NCBI GenBank assembly: GCA_902478995.1
Contig: CABSNF010000027.1
Span: 1-25,620, forward strand
Reading direction: 5' to 3'
Length of the DNA stretch: 25,620 nt
From: an uncultured Collinsella sp.
GTDB lineage: Bacteria > Actinomycetota > Coriobacteriia > Coriobacteriales > Coriobacteriaceae
Shown: one piece after another, positions 1 to 7,608 of the stretch
How the letters are laid out: each line of letters opens with the position of its first letter
How positions within the stretch are numbered: position 1 is the first letter of the stretch
Position numbers and translations under genes: made by a program
The notes under the pieces: model-generated
Database searches by the model: none
Told to the model about the DNA's origin: nothing
The model's input: only the letters and a program-made list of their open reading frames with translations

Positions 1-285
1 CTTGTCAGCGCCGGGCGCATTTCGTCGACGAGTAAGCACCCCACCGAGACGAACATCGTGTTTATGCTCGACACCCTCGAGCTCTACACCATCAAGCGCC
101 GCATGCGCGCCGCACAGGCCAAGCTTCGTCAGGACCGGTCGCTCGACGATGAGGCGCGCCGTGTGCTGACGATGCAGGCGATGCAAGATTCTCAGCGCCA
201 GCGCGAGCTCCAAAAGTCGATCGGCGGCGTGGCAGACCCGTTCCGTTTGATCGGTTTGGAGACAGCGGGCGCCGATCAGGCCTAG
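1..285 (+). CDS. dnaG: DNA primase, C-terminal end (partial)
   Basis: The frame is open from the left edge to TAG at 283-285, giving the last 94 residues of a protein that starts outside the window. Visible are a short stretch ending NIVFMLDTLELYTIKRRM and then a charged, helix-rich tail (RMRAAQAKLRQDRSL, QRQRELQKSIGGV). This fits the helical C-terminal part of DnaG, which in bacteria contacts the replicative helicase. The identity rests mainly on context: the next gene is rpoD, and dnaG-rpoD is the usual pair of the macromolecular-synthesis cluster. The catalytic TOPRIM core and zinc finger are not in the window, so the call cannot be confirmed from motifs here. Confidence 0.7.
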   Translation, partial: LVSAGRISSTSKHPTETNIVFMLDTLELYTIKRRMRAAQAKLRQDRSLDDEARRVLTMQAMQDSQRQRELQKSIGGVADPFRLIGLETAGADQA

Positions 286-331
286 ATGTTGTGGTCAACC
301 AGCGTATTTGCGCCTATATCCAGTCTGAATT

Positions 332-363
332 TTGGGTATAGACGTCAATGTGTGTGCTAAAGT
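332..363 (+). promoter_or_regulatory. possible rpoD promoter
   Basis: A TG-C-TAAAGT stretch at 355-363 resembles an extended -10 element, 33 bases before the GTG start of rpoD. The only -35-like hexamer, TTGGGT at 332-337, is 20 bases away, which is too far to be convincing. Readthrough from dnaG is equally possible. Confidence 0.25.
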
Positions 364-395
364 AATGAGTCCTGTGGACTATGAAGGGAGAATCT

Positions 396-1742
396 GTGCC
401 AAAAAAGAGTGAGAGCACGGGTACTGGGCTGGAATCCTACGTTGCAAAGCTCATGGGCAACGGCTCAAACAGGACTTCGGTAACCGAGGACGAGATTCAG
501 GTCGCCCTGAAGGATATCGATGTGTCTGACGAGCAGCTCAACGCGGTGTATTCCGCGCTGCGCAACAGCGGCATCCAGATTATCTCCGCGAGCGGAAACG
601 ACGACGCCCCCATGGACGTCGACGATGACGATAACGATAGCGATACCGACGATTTCGATGACGACGAGCACGATTCCGGGTCGCTGGACGATCACGAGCT
701 TAAGATGGCCCGTCAGGCCGACGCCGAGATGGGTTCTTCCAAGAGCAAGAAGAAGCGCACCGTGCGCACGTCTCGTTCGCGTTCGCGCGTGCGTGGCATC
801 GATGCCTCCACAGTGATGCTGACCGGCGACCCGGTTCGTATGTACCTTAAGGAGATCGGTAAGGTCGACCTGCTGACCGCTTCCGAAGAGGTCGATCTGG
901 CCATGAAGATCGAGGCCGGTCTCGATGCCACCGAGAAGCTCGAGGCTGCCGAGGCGGGCGAAATCGAGCTTACCCGCGCCGAGATGCGTCGCCTGACCCG
1001 TATCGAGAACGTCGGTCTCGAGGCCAAGCAGGCGCTCATCAGCGCCAACCTGCGCCTGGTCGTCTCCATCGCCAAGCGCTACGTCGGTCGCGGCATGCTG
1101 TTCCTGGATCTGATCCAGGAGGGCAACCTCGGTCTGATCCGCGCCGTCGAGAAGTTCGACTACCAGAAGGGCTTTAAGTTCTCCACGTACGCCACGTGGT
1201 GGATCCGTCAGGCCATCACACGTGCTATCGCCGACCAGGCCCGTACCATCCGTATTCCCGTGCACATGGTCGAGACCATCAACAAACTCGTTCGCGTGCA
1301 GCGCCAGCTTCTCCAGGACCTGGGTCGCGATCCGACCCCCGAGGAGATCGGTGCCGAGATGGACATGAGCGCCGACCGCGTCCGCGAGATCCAGAAGATT
1401 TCGCAGGAGCCCGTGTCGCTCGAGACCCCTATCGGCGAGGAAGAGGATTCCCAGCTGGGCGACTTTATCGAGGACTCCCAGGCTATCGTTCCGCCCGATG
1501 CCGCTAGCTTCTCCATGCTGCAGGAGCAGCTCACCCAGGTGCTCGACTCGCTTGCCGATCGTGAGCGCAAGGTTATCGAGCTGCGCTTTGGCCTTGTCGA
1601 TGGACATCCCCGTACGCTCGAGGAAGTCGGCCGCGAGTTTGGCGTCACGCGCGAGCGTATCCGCCAGATCGAGTCCAAGACCCTGGCCAAGCTCCGCCAC
1701 CCCAGCCGCTCCAGCAAGCTGAAAGACTACATCGAGTCTTAA
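396..1742 (+). CDS. rpoD: RNA polymerase primary sigma factor (SigA/RpoD)
   Basis: The 448-residue protein is the housekeeping sigma factor that directs RNA polymerase to most promoters. Region 1.2 begins near residue 139 (TGDPVRMYLKEIG). Region 2 includes LISANLRLVVSIAKRYVGRG and the -10-reading segment YATWWIRQAITRAI from residue 265. Region 4.2, the -35-reading helix-turn-helix, is at the end (TLEEVGREFGVTRERIRQIE, from about residue 407). The N-terminal part is unusual to look at: residues 69-100 are mostly Asp, followed by a Lys/Arg/Ser-rich stretch at 115-133. I chose GTG at 396 because AAGGGAG lies at 384-390 with five bases between; an ATG at 381 in the same frame would put that site inside the gene. 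A 5-bp hairpin (368-380) sits just before the ribosome binding site. The gene follows dnaG and ends in hairpins. Confidence 0.97.
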   Translation: MPKKSESTGTGLESYVAKLMGNGSNRTSVTEDEIQVALKDIDVSDEQLNAVYSALRNSGIQIISASGNDDAPMDVDDDDNDSDTDDFDDDEHDSGSLDDHELKMARQADAEMGSSKSKKKRTVRTSRSRSRVRGIDASTVMLTGDPVRMYLKEIGKVDLLTASEEVDLAMKIEAGLDATEKLEAAEAGEIELTRAEMRRLTRIENVGLEAKQALISANLRLVVSIAKRYVGRGMLFLDLIQEGNLGLIRAVEKFDYQKGFKFSTYATWWIRQAITRAIADQARTIRIPVHMVETINKLVRVQRQLLQDLGRDPTPEEIGAEMDMSADRVREIQKISQEPVSLETPIGEEEDSQLGDFIEDSQAIVPPDAASFSMLQEQLTQVLDSLADRERKVIELRFGLVDGHPRTLEEVGREFGVTRERIRQIESKTLAKLRHPSRSSKLKDYIES

Positions 1743-1755
1743 CCTCGCAAGCAAG

Positions 1756-1789
1756 AAGCGCTCTCAAGCACATCCGCTTGGGGGCGCTT
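1756..1789 (+). terminator. hairpin after rpoD, likely terminator
   Basis: AAGCGCTCTCAAG at 1756-1768 pairs over all 13 positions (two of them G-T) with CTTGGGGGCGCTT at 1777-1789, with an 8-base loop. It lies 14 bases after the rpoD stop. There is no T-run after the stem, so it may stop transcription only weakly or protect the 3' end. Confidence 0.5.
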
Positions 1790-1796
1790 CCATGTA

Positions 1797-1820
1797 GTCA
1801 TTGGGGACGTTCCCAATGAC
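1797..1820. repeat. REP-like palindrome with GGGGAC core
   Basis: GTCATTGGG at 1797-1805 and CCCAATGAC at 1812-1820 are perfect 9-bp arms around GACGTT. It directly follows the rpoD hairpin and codes for nothing. Its GGGGAC centre, flanked by an A/T-rich arm, recurs on the opposite strand of the hairpin at 24783-24823, so it may belong to a dispersed repeat family. Only two such sites are in the window. Confidence 0.5.
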
Positions 1821-1848
1821 TAGGTCGGAAAAATTCTCAAAAAAGTTC

Positions 1849-1876
1849 TTGCCCTGAGCTGATTCGTCCGTATAAT
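1849..1876 (+). promoter_or_regulatory. promoter of the tRNA-Asn gene
   Basis: TTGCCC at 1849-1854 and a perfect TATAAT at 1871-1876 are separated by 16 bases. The predicted start of transcription is about 25 bases before the mature tRNA. This is the best -10 sequence I noticed in the window, as expected for a stable RNA gene. Confidence 0.7.
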
Positions 1877-1906
1877 AAACTTCGTTGCTTGAGAGCACGC
1901 ACCTAT

Positions 1907-1981
1907 TCCTCGGTAGCTCAATGGTAGAGCACGCGGCTGTTAACCGCGCTGTTGTAGGTTCGAGTCCTACCCGGGGAGCCA
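1907..1981 (+). tRNA. tRNA-Asn (anticodon GTT)
   Basis: The sequence folds as a full cloverleaf. The acceptor stem pairs TCCTCGG (1907-1913) with CCGGGGA (1971-1977). The anticodon stem is CGCGG/CCGCG (1932-1936 with 1944-1948) around the loop CTGTTAA, which places GTT at 1939-1941. The T arm carries the usual GTTCGAGTC. The 3' CCA (1979-1981) is encoded. It is a single gene with its own promoter and terminator. Confidence 0.97.
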
Positions 1982-1987
1982 GGTTGT

Positions 1988-2017
1988 AAAACCCGTCGCT
2001 TATGCGGCGGGTTTTTT
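1988..2017 (+). terminator. intrinsic terminator of tRNA-Asn
   Basis: AACCCGTCGC (1990-1999) pairs with GCGGCGGGTT (2004-2013) across a TTAT loop, with one G-T pair, and the stem runs into a T-tract ending at 2017. It begins six bases after the encoded CCA. Confidence 0.9.
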
Positions 2018-2143
2018 CATGCCGCGATCGCCGTTCGCGAACGTTACCGTATCAACATTTCGTGTCGAGGATGTAATCCCGAGGCCCGCCACCTCAACAT
2101 GGCGCGGTCGTTGTAGAATATTGCAATGATTGCTCCCACGACA

Positions 2144-2160
2144 TGGTGCTGCGAGCACCA
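2144..2160 (+). promoter_or_regulatory. hairpin just upstream of the Gls24 ribosome binding site
   Basis: TGGTGCT and AGCACCA form a perfect 7-bp stem with a 3-base loop. It ends four bases before the AAGGAG (2165-2170) of the next gene. A TAGAAT at 2114-2119 could be the -10 of the same transcript, which would put the hairpin in the 5' leader. A role in translation or mRNA stability is inference. Confidence 0.4.
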
Positions 2161-2176
2161 AGAAAAGGAGATTCTT

Positions 2177-2533
2177 GTGTCTGAGACCATTAACGGCAGC
2201 CTGAGCGTCTCGAACGACGTTATTGCCGATATTGCCGGTTATGCCGCGATGACGTGCTATGGCGTTGTCGGTATGGCTGAGCAGCTCCAGGGCGCCGAGA
2301 GCGTGCGCCTGCTTGCCGGTCAGCGCCTCCGCAAGGGCGTGCTTGTCTCCGCCGACGAGAACGGCCTTACGGTCGATCTTCACGTCGTGCTCGAGAACGG
2401 CGTCAACATGAAGTCCGTCTGCCATAATCTTTCGAGCTCCGTTGCCTTCACTTTGCAGGAGATCGCCCAGATCGATCCCGCCAGCCTTAAGATCGGCATC
2501 CATATCGACGCGCTCAAGAGCCGTCTGAACTAG
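2177..2533 (+). CDS. Asp23/Gls24 family protein (YloU-like)
   Basis: This 118-residue protein matches the Asp23/Gls24 family in size and pattern: a central GYAAMTCYGVVGM segment, then the alternating strands of RKGVLVSADENGLTVDLHVVLENGVNM, and an ending in ALKSRLN. Members are small cytoplasmic proteins, some membrane-associated, linked to envelope stress or alkaline tolerance; the exact biochemical role is unclear. GTG at 2177 is chosen because AAGGAG at 2165-2170 lies six bases upstream; an ATG at 2126 in frame has no such site. The FakA-like gene follows after 27 bases, the same pairing as yloU-yloV in Bacillus and many Firmicutes, so the two are probably co-transcribed. Confidence 0.9.
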   Translation: MSETINGSLSVSNDVIADIAGYAAMTCYGVVGMAEQLQGAESVRLLAGQRLRKGVLVSADENGLTVDLHVVLENGVNMKSVCHNLSSSVAFTLQEIAQIDPASLKIGIHIDALKSRLN

Positions 2534-2560
2534 CATCCGAAAACGGAGATTCAAATACCC

Positions 2561-4222
2561 ATGATTGCAAAGACCATTCGCACCTGTTTTCCGATCGCTG
2601 CGGCTGCCGTTTCCGACAAGGCCGAGGAGATCAACAAGCTCAACGTCTTCCCCGTACCCGACGGCGATACCGGCACCAACATGTCGCTCACGCTCGCCTC
2701 GGTGACCAAGGAGCTCTCCGCCCTTCCCGCCGATGCCGACATGGAGGCCATCGCTGGCGCCATCACTCACGGCTCCCTCATGGGCGCCCGCGGTAACTCC
2801 GGCGTCATCACGTCGCAGATTCTGCGCGGCGTGGCCGAGGGCCTCGTCTCTGCCGATGAGCCCATTACCTCCGCCAACATCGCTTATGCGTTCCGTCGTG
2901 CCGTCAAGGTCGCCTTCCAGGCCGTCCGTAAGCCCATCGAGGGCACGATCCTCACGGTACTGCGCGATGTCTCGACCAAGGCCGACGAGTGCGAAAAGAA
3001 GAAGTTCTCGGCCGAGGACGCGCTCGATGCCATCGTTGTCGAGGCCTACCAGTCTGTCGCCCGCACGCCCGACCTGCTGCCGGTTCTGAAGGAGAACGGC
3101 GTGGTCGACTCCGGCGCCTTTGGCTTTGCCATCTTCCTGGAGAACTTTGTTGCCGCTGCGCTCGGCCGTAGCACCGTTGTCGAGGATTTCTCCGCCACGT
3201 TTGATTCTGCCGGCTCTGCCCGCGATGCGGCCCTCGGTCGCGTTGAGATCGAGGCCAACGATGACTGGGAGGGCTCGGAGTTCCGCTACTGCAACGAGTT
3301 CCTCTTTAAGGCCGATGCCCCGTTTGACGAGGACGAGTGCCTTAAGTTCCTAGGCTCCATGGGCGACTGTGAGCTGCTCGTGGGCGCCTATCCCGACTAC
3401 AAGATCCATGTGCACTCCAATACCCCCAACCTGGTGCTCGAGCACATGCTGCAGCTCGGTCAGATCTATGAGGTCTTTATCCACAACATGGAGATGGAGG
3501 CCCACGACCGTACCGCTAAGATCCATGAGGATCAGGAAAAGGCCGCCGAGCCCGCCAAGGCGCTGGGCTTTGTCGCCGTTGCCGCCGGTTCCGGTGAGGC
3601 TGACATCCTCAAGTCCCTCGGCGTCGATGTGATCGTGTCGGGTGGCCAGACCATGAACCCCTCGACCGCCGACCTGCTGGGCGCCGTCGACCAGGTCAAC
3701 GCGACCTCGGTCATCATCCTGCCCAATAACGGCAACATCCGCATGGCTGCCGAGGCCGCTGCCTCCGCCTGTACCGACAAGAAGGTCGCCGTCGTTCCCA
3801 CCAAGACCGTCCCGCAGGCCTTCTCCGCGCTGTTCGCGGTCCTGCCCGATTCCGAGCTCGAGGATGCTGTTGTCGCTATGGTCGACGCCATCAGCGAGGT
3901 CCGCGATGGCGAGGTGACCCGTGCCGTGCGCGACTCCAGCGCCTCCGACGGCTCGCCGATTCACTCCGGTGACGTCATGGGCATCATTGCCGGCTCCATC
4001 GACGTGGTCGGCTCCGACGTGAAGCAGGTCACGCTCGACTGCATCAACCGTATGCAGGAGGAAGAGGAGGGCGACGCGCTGACGATTCTGGCCGGCGAGG
4101 AGCTGTCCGATGAGGCCTTCCAGGAGATCGTCGATGCCATCGAGGAGGCTCAGCCCGATCTGGAGATCGACGCCCATCGTGGCGAGCAGCCGCTCTATCC
4201 CGTGATTTTCTCGATCGAGTAG
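2561..4222 (+). CDS. fakA: FakA/YloV-family DAK2 (DhaL-domain) kinase
   Basis: The 553-residue protein has the layout of fatty acid kinase FakA, which phosphorylates a fatty acid held by a FakB (DegV) partner to give acyl-phosphate for phospholipid synthesis. The DhaL nucleotide-binding domain is N-terminal: NVFPVPDGDTGTNM at residues 28-41 supplies the metal-binding Asp residues, and GARGNSGV is at 75-82. The middle part contains IHVHSNTPN. The C-terminal third has ILPNNGNIRMAAEAA, typical of the family. The ribosome binding site (CGGAG, 2544-2548) is rather far from ATG, 12 bases. It sits between the Gls24 gene and recG, exactly as in Firmicutes. No FakB gene is in the window, and the product of the FakAB route would feed the same pool as PlsX downstream. 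Confidence 0.9.
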   Translation: MIAKTIRTCFPIAAAAVSDKAEEINKLNVFPVPDGDTGTNMSLTLASVTKELSALPADADMEAIAGAITHGSLMGARGNSGVITSQILRGVAEGLVSADEPITSANIAYAFRRAVKVAFQAVRKPIEGTILTVLRDVSTKADECEKKKFSAEDALDAIVVEAYQSVARTPDLLPVLKENGVVDSGAFGFAIFLENFVAAALGRSTVVEDFSATFDSAGSARDAALGRVEIEANDDWEGSEFRYCNEFLFKADAPFDEDECLKFLGSMGDCELLVGAYPDYKIHVHSNTPNLVLEHMLQLGQIYEVFIHNMEMEAHDRTAKIHEDQEKAAEPAKALGFVAVAAGSGEADILKSLGVDVIVSGGQTMNPSTADLLGAVDQVNATSVIILPNNGNIRMAAEAAASACTDKKVAVVPTKTVPQAFSALFAVLPDSELEDAVVAMVDAISEVRDGEVTRAVRDSSASDGSPIHSGDVMGIIAGSIDVVGSDVKQVTLDCINRMQEEEEGDALTILAGEELSDEAFQEIVDAIEEAQPDLEIDAHRGEQPLYPVIFSIE

Positions 4223-4231
4223 GCTCTGCCT

Positions 4232-6409
4232 ATGTCCGAGCTGTGCTCCGTGCCGCGCGTCTCGGAGCGTTTTGCCCAGAGCAATGCGCTCGACGAGGAT
4301 ATCGCGCGACTCAAATATGTTTCGGGTAAACGTGAGGAGGCCCTTCGCCGTCTGGGAATTCGGACGGTGGGGGACCTCCTTCTCCATATTCCTCATCGCT
4401 ACCTGGACTTCACTCGCTCGTGGTCCATCGAGATGGCGCCCATCGGTACCGTGTGCACCATCATCGCCACGGTCGATCGTATTGTCCAAAAGCAGCCCCG
4501 TCCGCGTATGCAGGTGACCGAGGTCTCGCTCGTGGACGAGACGGGCGTGCTGCAGGTTGCCTTTTTCCGTCAGCCTTGGATTGCCCAACAGCTTAAGCAG
4601 GGCGACCGCCTGGCCGTGATGGGCAAGGTCGAGTTTGCCTACGGCTTTAAGCAGATGGCCTCGCCTCACTTTGAAAAGCTCGAGGACGGGCGCGCCGCGG
4701 GTACCATTTTGCCGGTCCACTATGTGAGTGACGGCGTGAGCCAGGCGTGGATGCGCCGTATCGTGAGCGGTGCGCTCGAAGTGGTCACTAATCCGTTCGA
4801 TCCCATTCCCGCGCCGCTGCGCGCTAAGCGGAAGCTCATGAGCAATGCCCGTGCGCTGCGCTCGATCCACTTTCCCTCGAGCATGGCCGAGCGCGACATC
4901 GCGCGCCGGCGTCTTGCCTACGAGGAGTGTCTCTACTTGCAGCTTGCGCTGCGTCTGCGCAACGATGGCGGTATGGTCGACGTAGTACCTTATGCGCATG
5001 ACGCGGGCGAGCATTTGGCTGCGCTTAAACAGGCCCTGCCGTTTTCGCTGAGCGATGAGCAGGAGGCTGCATTTCAAGACATCCTGCATGACATGTGCGA
5101 TGGCGGTCGTGTGATGAACCGTCTGCTGCTGGGCGACGTCGGTACCGGTAAGACCGCCGTTGCCGCCTGCGCGTTGGCGGTTGCGGCCGATAGCGGCACT
5201 CAGGCCTGCGTTATGGCGCCCACGGGCGTGCTGGCGCGTCAATATGCCGATAAGACCGGCCCCTTGCTCTCGCAGGCTGGCATGACCTGGGCGCTCCTGA
5301 CGGGCGCCACGCCGGCGGCCGAGCGCGATCAGATCCATGCTCGGCTCCAGTCCGGCGAGCTCGACGTGCTCTTTGGCACCCATGCGGTGCTTTCGGAGAA
5401 CGTCACGTTCAAGCATTTGTCGCTTGTGGTGATTGACGAGCAGCACCGCTTTGGCGTGGGCCAGCGTAACGCTCTACGCGCAAAAGGCCCGGGTGCCGAC
5501 TTGCTGGTCATGACTGCCACGCCGATCCCGCGCACGTTGGCGCTTTCGGTGTACGGCGACCTGGATACGAGCATCATCCGCCATCGTCCCGTTCCGGGTG
5601 CCGGCGTGACGACGCACGTCCTCACCGAGTCGAGTCGCGACCTGGCCTATGGCGCCATTCGCGAGGCGCACGAAAAGGGACAGCAAGCCTACGTGATCTG
5701 TCCGCTCGTGGAGCCGAGCGATTCGGCCGATGAGCTCGAAGACGTACCCGGCATCGCTCGCGATGACGAAGGCCGCGTGACCGTGCCCGTGCCGCTGCAT
5801 GACACGGCGACCGAGCTCGATCACCTTCGTCTGGCGTTACCGGGGCTTACCATCGAGCGTCTTCATGGCCGCATGCCGGCGGGGGAGAAGGACCGGGTCA
5901 TCGATGCCTTCAAGCGCGGCGAGATCGACGTGCTCGTATCGACCACGGTCGTCGAGGTGGGCGTCGACGTGCCCAACGCCACCGTCATGGTCATCGAGAA
6001 TGGCGAGCGCTTTGGGTTGGCGGCCTTGCACCAGCTTCGCGGGCGCGTAGGCCGCGGCAGCGTGTCGGGAACGTGCCTGGTCATGACGCACTCCAAGGGC
6101 AACGGCGGCGCGTCGGCGGCACAAGACCGCCTCCAGTCGCTCGAGAAGACCTCGGACGGCTTTACGCTCGCCCAGATGGACCTGCGTCTGCGCCACGAGG
6201 GTGAAATCCTGGGTTACCGCCAGCATGGCGGCGTGACCTTGCGCTTTGTTGACCTCGATGCCGACGAGGAATTGATCGAGTGGGCCCATTTGGACGCGGT
6301 CGAGCTCTTGCGGTATGCTTGCAACCTTGACTCCGTGGCGACGCGTCCCTTGCGCGATGCGGTCGCCATGCGGTATCGACACATCTTTAAGGAGGTCAGC
6401 GGAGGATGA
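4232..6409 (+). CDS. recG: ATP-dependent DNA helicase RecG
   Basis: The 725-residue protein is RecG, the double-stranded DNA translocase that regresses stalled replication forks and moves branched junctions. An N-terminal wedge/OB domain (VGDLLLHIPHRYLDF; TVCTIIATVDRI) precedes two helicase lobes. Walker A is GDVGTGKT at residues 301-308, the Walker B variant DEQH is at 402-405, and motif VI QLRGRVGRG is at 601-609. An acidic stretch around residues 493-525 (EPSDSADELEDVPGIARDDE) is longer than in most RecG proteins I know. The start ATG is 9 bases after the fakA stop with only a weak ribosome binding site. The stop overlaps the start of rsmD in an ATGA, so the genes are translationally coupled. 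Confidence 0.97.
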   Translation: MSELCSVPRVSERFAQSNALDEDIARLKYVSGKREEALRRLGIRTVGDLLLHIPHRYLDFTRSWSIEMAPIGTVCTIIATVDRIVQKQPRPRMQVTEVSLVDETGVLQVAFFRQPWIAQQLKQGDRLAVMGKVEFAYGFKQMASPHFEKLEDGRAAGTILPVHYVSDGVSQAWMRRIVSGALEVVTNPFDPIPAPLRAKRKLMSNARALRSIHFPSSMAERDIARRRLAYEECLYLQLALRLRNDGGMVDVVPYAHDAGEHLAALKQALPFSLSDEQEAAFQDILHDMCDGGRVMNRLLLGDVGTGKTAVAACALAVAADSGTQACVMAPTGVLARQYADKTGPLLSQAGMTWALLTGATPAAERDQIHARLQSGELDVLFGTHAVLSENVTFKHLSLVVIDEQHRFGVGQRNALRAKGPGADLLVMTATPIPRTLALSVYGDLDTSIIRHRPVPGAGVTTHVLTESSRDLAYGAIREAHEKGQQAYVICPLVEPSDSADELEDVPGIARDDEGRVTVPVPLHDTATELDHLRLALPGLTIERLHGRMPAGEKDRVIDAFKRGEIDVLVSTTVVEVGVDVPNATVMVIENGERFGLAALHQLRGRVGRGSVSGTCLVMTHSKGNGGASAAQDRLQSLEKTSDGFTLAQMDLRLRHEGEILGYRQHGGVTLRFVDLDADEELIEWAHLDAVELLRYACNLDSVATRPLRDAVAMRYRHIFKEVSGG

Positions 6410-7050
6410 GAATCATCGGCGGTGAATGGCGCGGTCGTAAGATCGAGGAGCCCCGTGGTCGCGATGTCACACGCCCCACGACCGATCGCGTGCGCGAGGC
6501 GTGCGCATCTATGGTTATGTCGGCATTCGACTTCAATCTGGACGAGGTCCGCGTGCTGGATGCCTTTGGCGGCTCCGGAGCCTTGGGCATCGAGATGCTC
6601 TCGCGTGGTGCCCGCTCGCTCACCACGTTCGAGATCGATCGCAGCGCTGTTCGTCTGATTTCCAAGAATATCGAGTCGCTCTGCCGTGACCGTGCGCGTT
6701 GGCGCGTGGTGACGGGTGACGTGCTGGCAAGCGCCTCGCGCGGCCGCGTGCCGGGCGGTCCCTTTGACCTGGTCCTGCTCGACCCGCCCTATGCTTTTGG
6801 CGCTGAGCCAGTCGAGGAGCTGCTGCAAAACCTAGCTCAGCAAGGCTTGCTGGCGCAGGGCGCCTACGCGCTCTTTGAGCACGCCGCGGCCGATACGGGC
6901 GCTCATCCGACCGGTTTTGAGACCGTGCGCGAGAAGCGCTACGGCATAACTGCGGTTGACTTGCTGCGCTGGTCAGCCACGAACGGGGCCGACAATGCCG
7001 ACGACAGCGACCATGACGAGGATGCGCCTTTGGAGGACGCCCATGAATGA
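6406..7050 (+). CDS. rsmD: 16S rRNA (guanine966-N2)-methyltransferase RsmD
   Basis: RsmD methylates one guanine of 16S rRNA in assembling small subunits, using S-adenosylmethionine. The 214-residue protein starts with the family pattern MRIIGGEWRGRKI and RPTTDRVREA. The cofactor-binding motif I is VLDAFGGSGALGIEMLSRGA (from residue 50), and the catalytic DPPY is at 126-129. The last 25 residues are an acidic tail rich in Asp that lies outside the fold. ATG at 6406 overlaps the recG stop by four bases and has AAGGAGG at 6389-6395. The 3' end overlaps coaD by eight bases. The rsmD-coaD pair is widespread in bacteria. Confidence 0.95.
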   Translation: MRIIGGEWRGRKIEEPRGRDVTRPTTDRVREACASMVMSAFDFNLDEVRVLDAFGGSGALGIEMLSRGARSLTTFEIDRSAVRLISKNIESLCRDRARWRVVTGDVLASASRGRVPGGPFDLVLLDPPYAFGAEPVEELLQNLAQQGLLAQGAYALFEHAAADTGAHPTGFETVREKRYGITAVDLLRWSATNGADNADDSDHDEDAPLEDAHE

Positions 7051-7540
7051 CACCATCAACCGCGTGATTGTCCCGGGCACTTTCGATCCCATAACGTTTG
7101 GCCATATCGACGTCATCCGCCGCGCCCGCCGCATCTTTCCCAGCGTGATCGTGGCCGTCGCCGAGTCGCAGGGCAAAAACGGCGTCGGCACCACGTTTAT
7201 GCTCGACGAGCGCGTGGCGCTGGCCCGTGAAGCGCTCGGAGATATTGACGGCGTCGAGGTGCTGCCCTTCACCGGCCTCTTGGTCGATTTTGCCCGCGAA
7301 CAGGGAGCAGGAGCCGTGGTCAAGGGCCTGCGTGCCATGACCGACTTTGAGTACGAGCTGCAGCAGGCCGACCTCAACTACCGCCTGGATAACGAGCTGG
7401 AGTCTATCTTTGTCATGAGTGCGCCGCAGTACGGCTATATCTCGAGCTCGGTGGTTCGCCAGATTGCTTCGCTCGGTAGTGACGTCTCTAATTTTGTTCC
7501 GTCCAATGTGGTCAAGGCGCTCAAACATCGCTTTTCGTGA
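7043..7540 (+). CDS. coaD: phosphopantetheine adenylyltransferase
   Basis: CoaD joins ATP and 4'-phosphopantetheine to dephospho-CoA, the fourth step of coenzyme A synthesis. The protein has 165 residues, normal for the family. It begins IVPGTFDPITFGHIDVIRRA; the nucleotidyl-transfer motif T-x-G-H is at residues 18-21, and the second ATP-binding motif ISSSVVRQIA is near residue 133. I placed the start at ATG 7043, with GGAGG at 7032-7036; the frame runs open further upstream but that part is rsmD sequence in another frame. CoA is the donor of the arm of acyl carrier protein, whose gene lies 2.6 kb downstream. Confidence 0.96.
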   Translation: MNDTINRVIVPGTFDPITFGHIDVIRRARRIFPSVIVAVAESQGKNGVGTTFMLDERVALAREALGDIDGVEVLPFTGLLVDFAREQGAGAVVKGLRAMTDFEYELQQADLNYRLDNELESIFVMSAPQYGYISSSVVRQIASLGSDVSNFVPSNVVKALKHRFS

Positions 7541-7608
7541 CGTTTTTTAATGCCTGGTGGCATGTGGTAAACTAACACGATGATATGTTACCTATGAAAG
7601 GAGACCGG

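Noticed and set aside
465..1754. 429-residue open frame on the minus strand opposite rpoD
   Set aside because: It mirrors the codon pattern of a certain gene (rpoD) in a GC-rich genome, has no family resemblance and no ribosome binding site.
3350..5446. 698-residue open frame on the minus strand opposite fakA and recG
   Set aside because: It spans two well-supported genes, has low-complexity Gly/Leu/His/Arg composition typical of an antisense shadow, and shows no motif.
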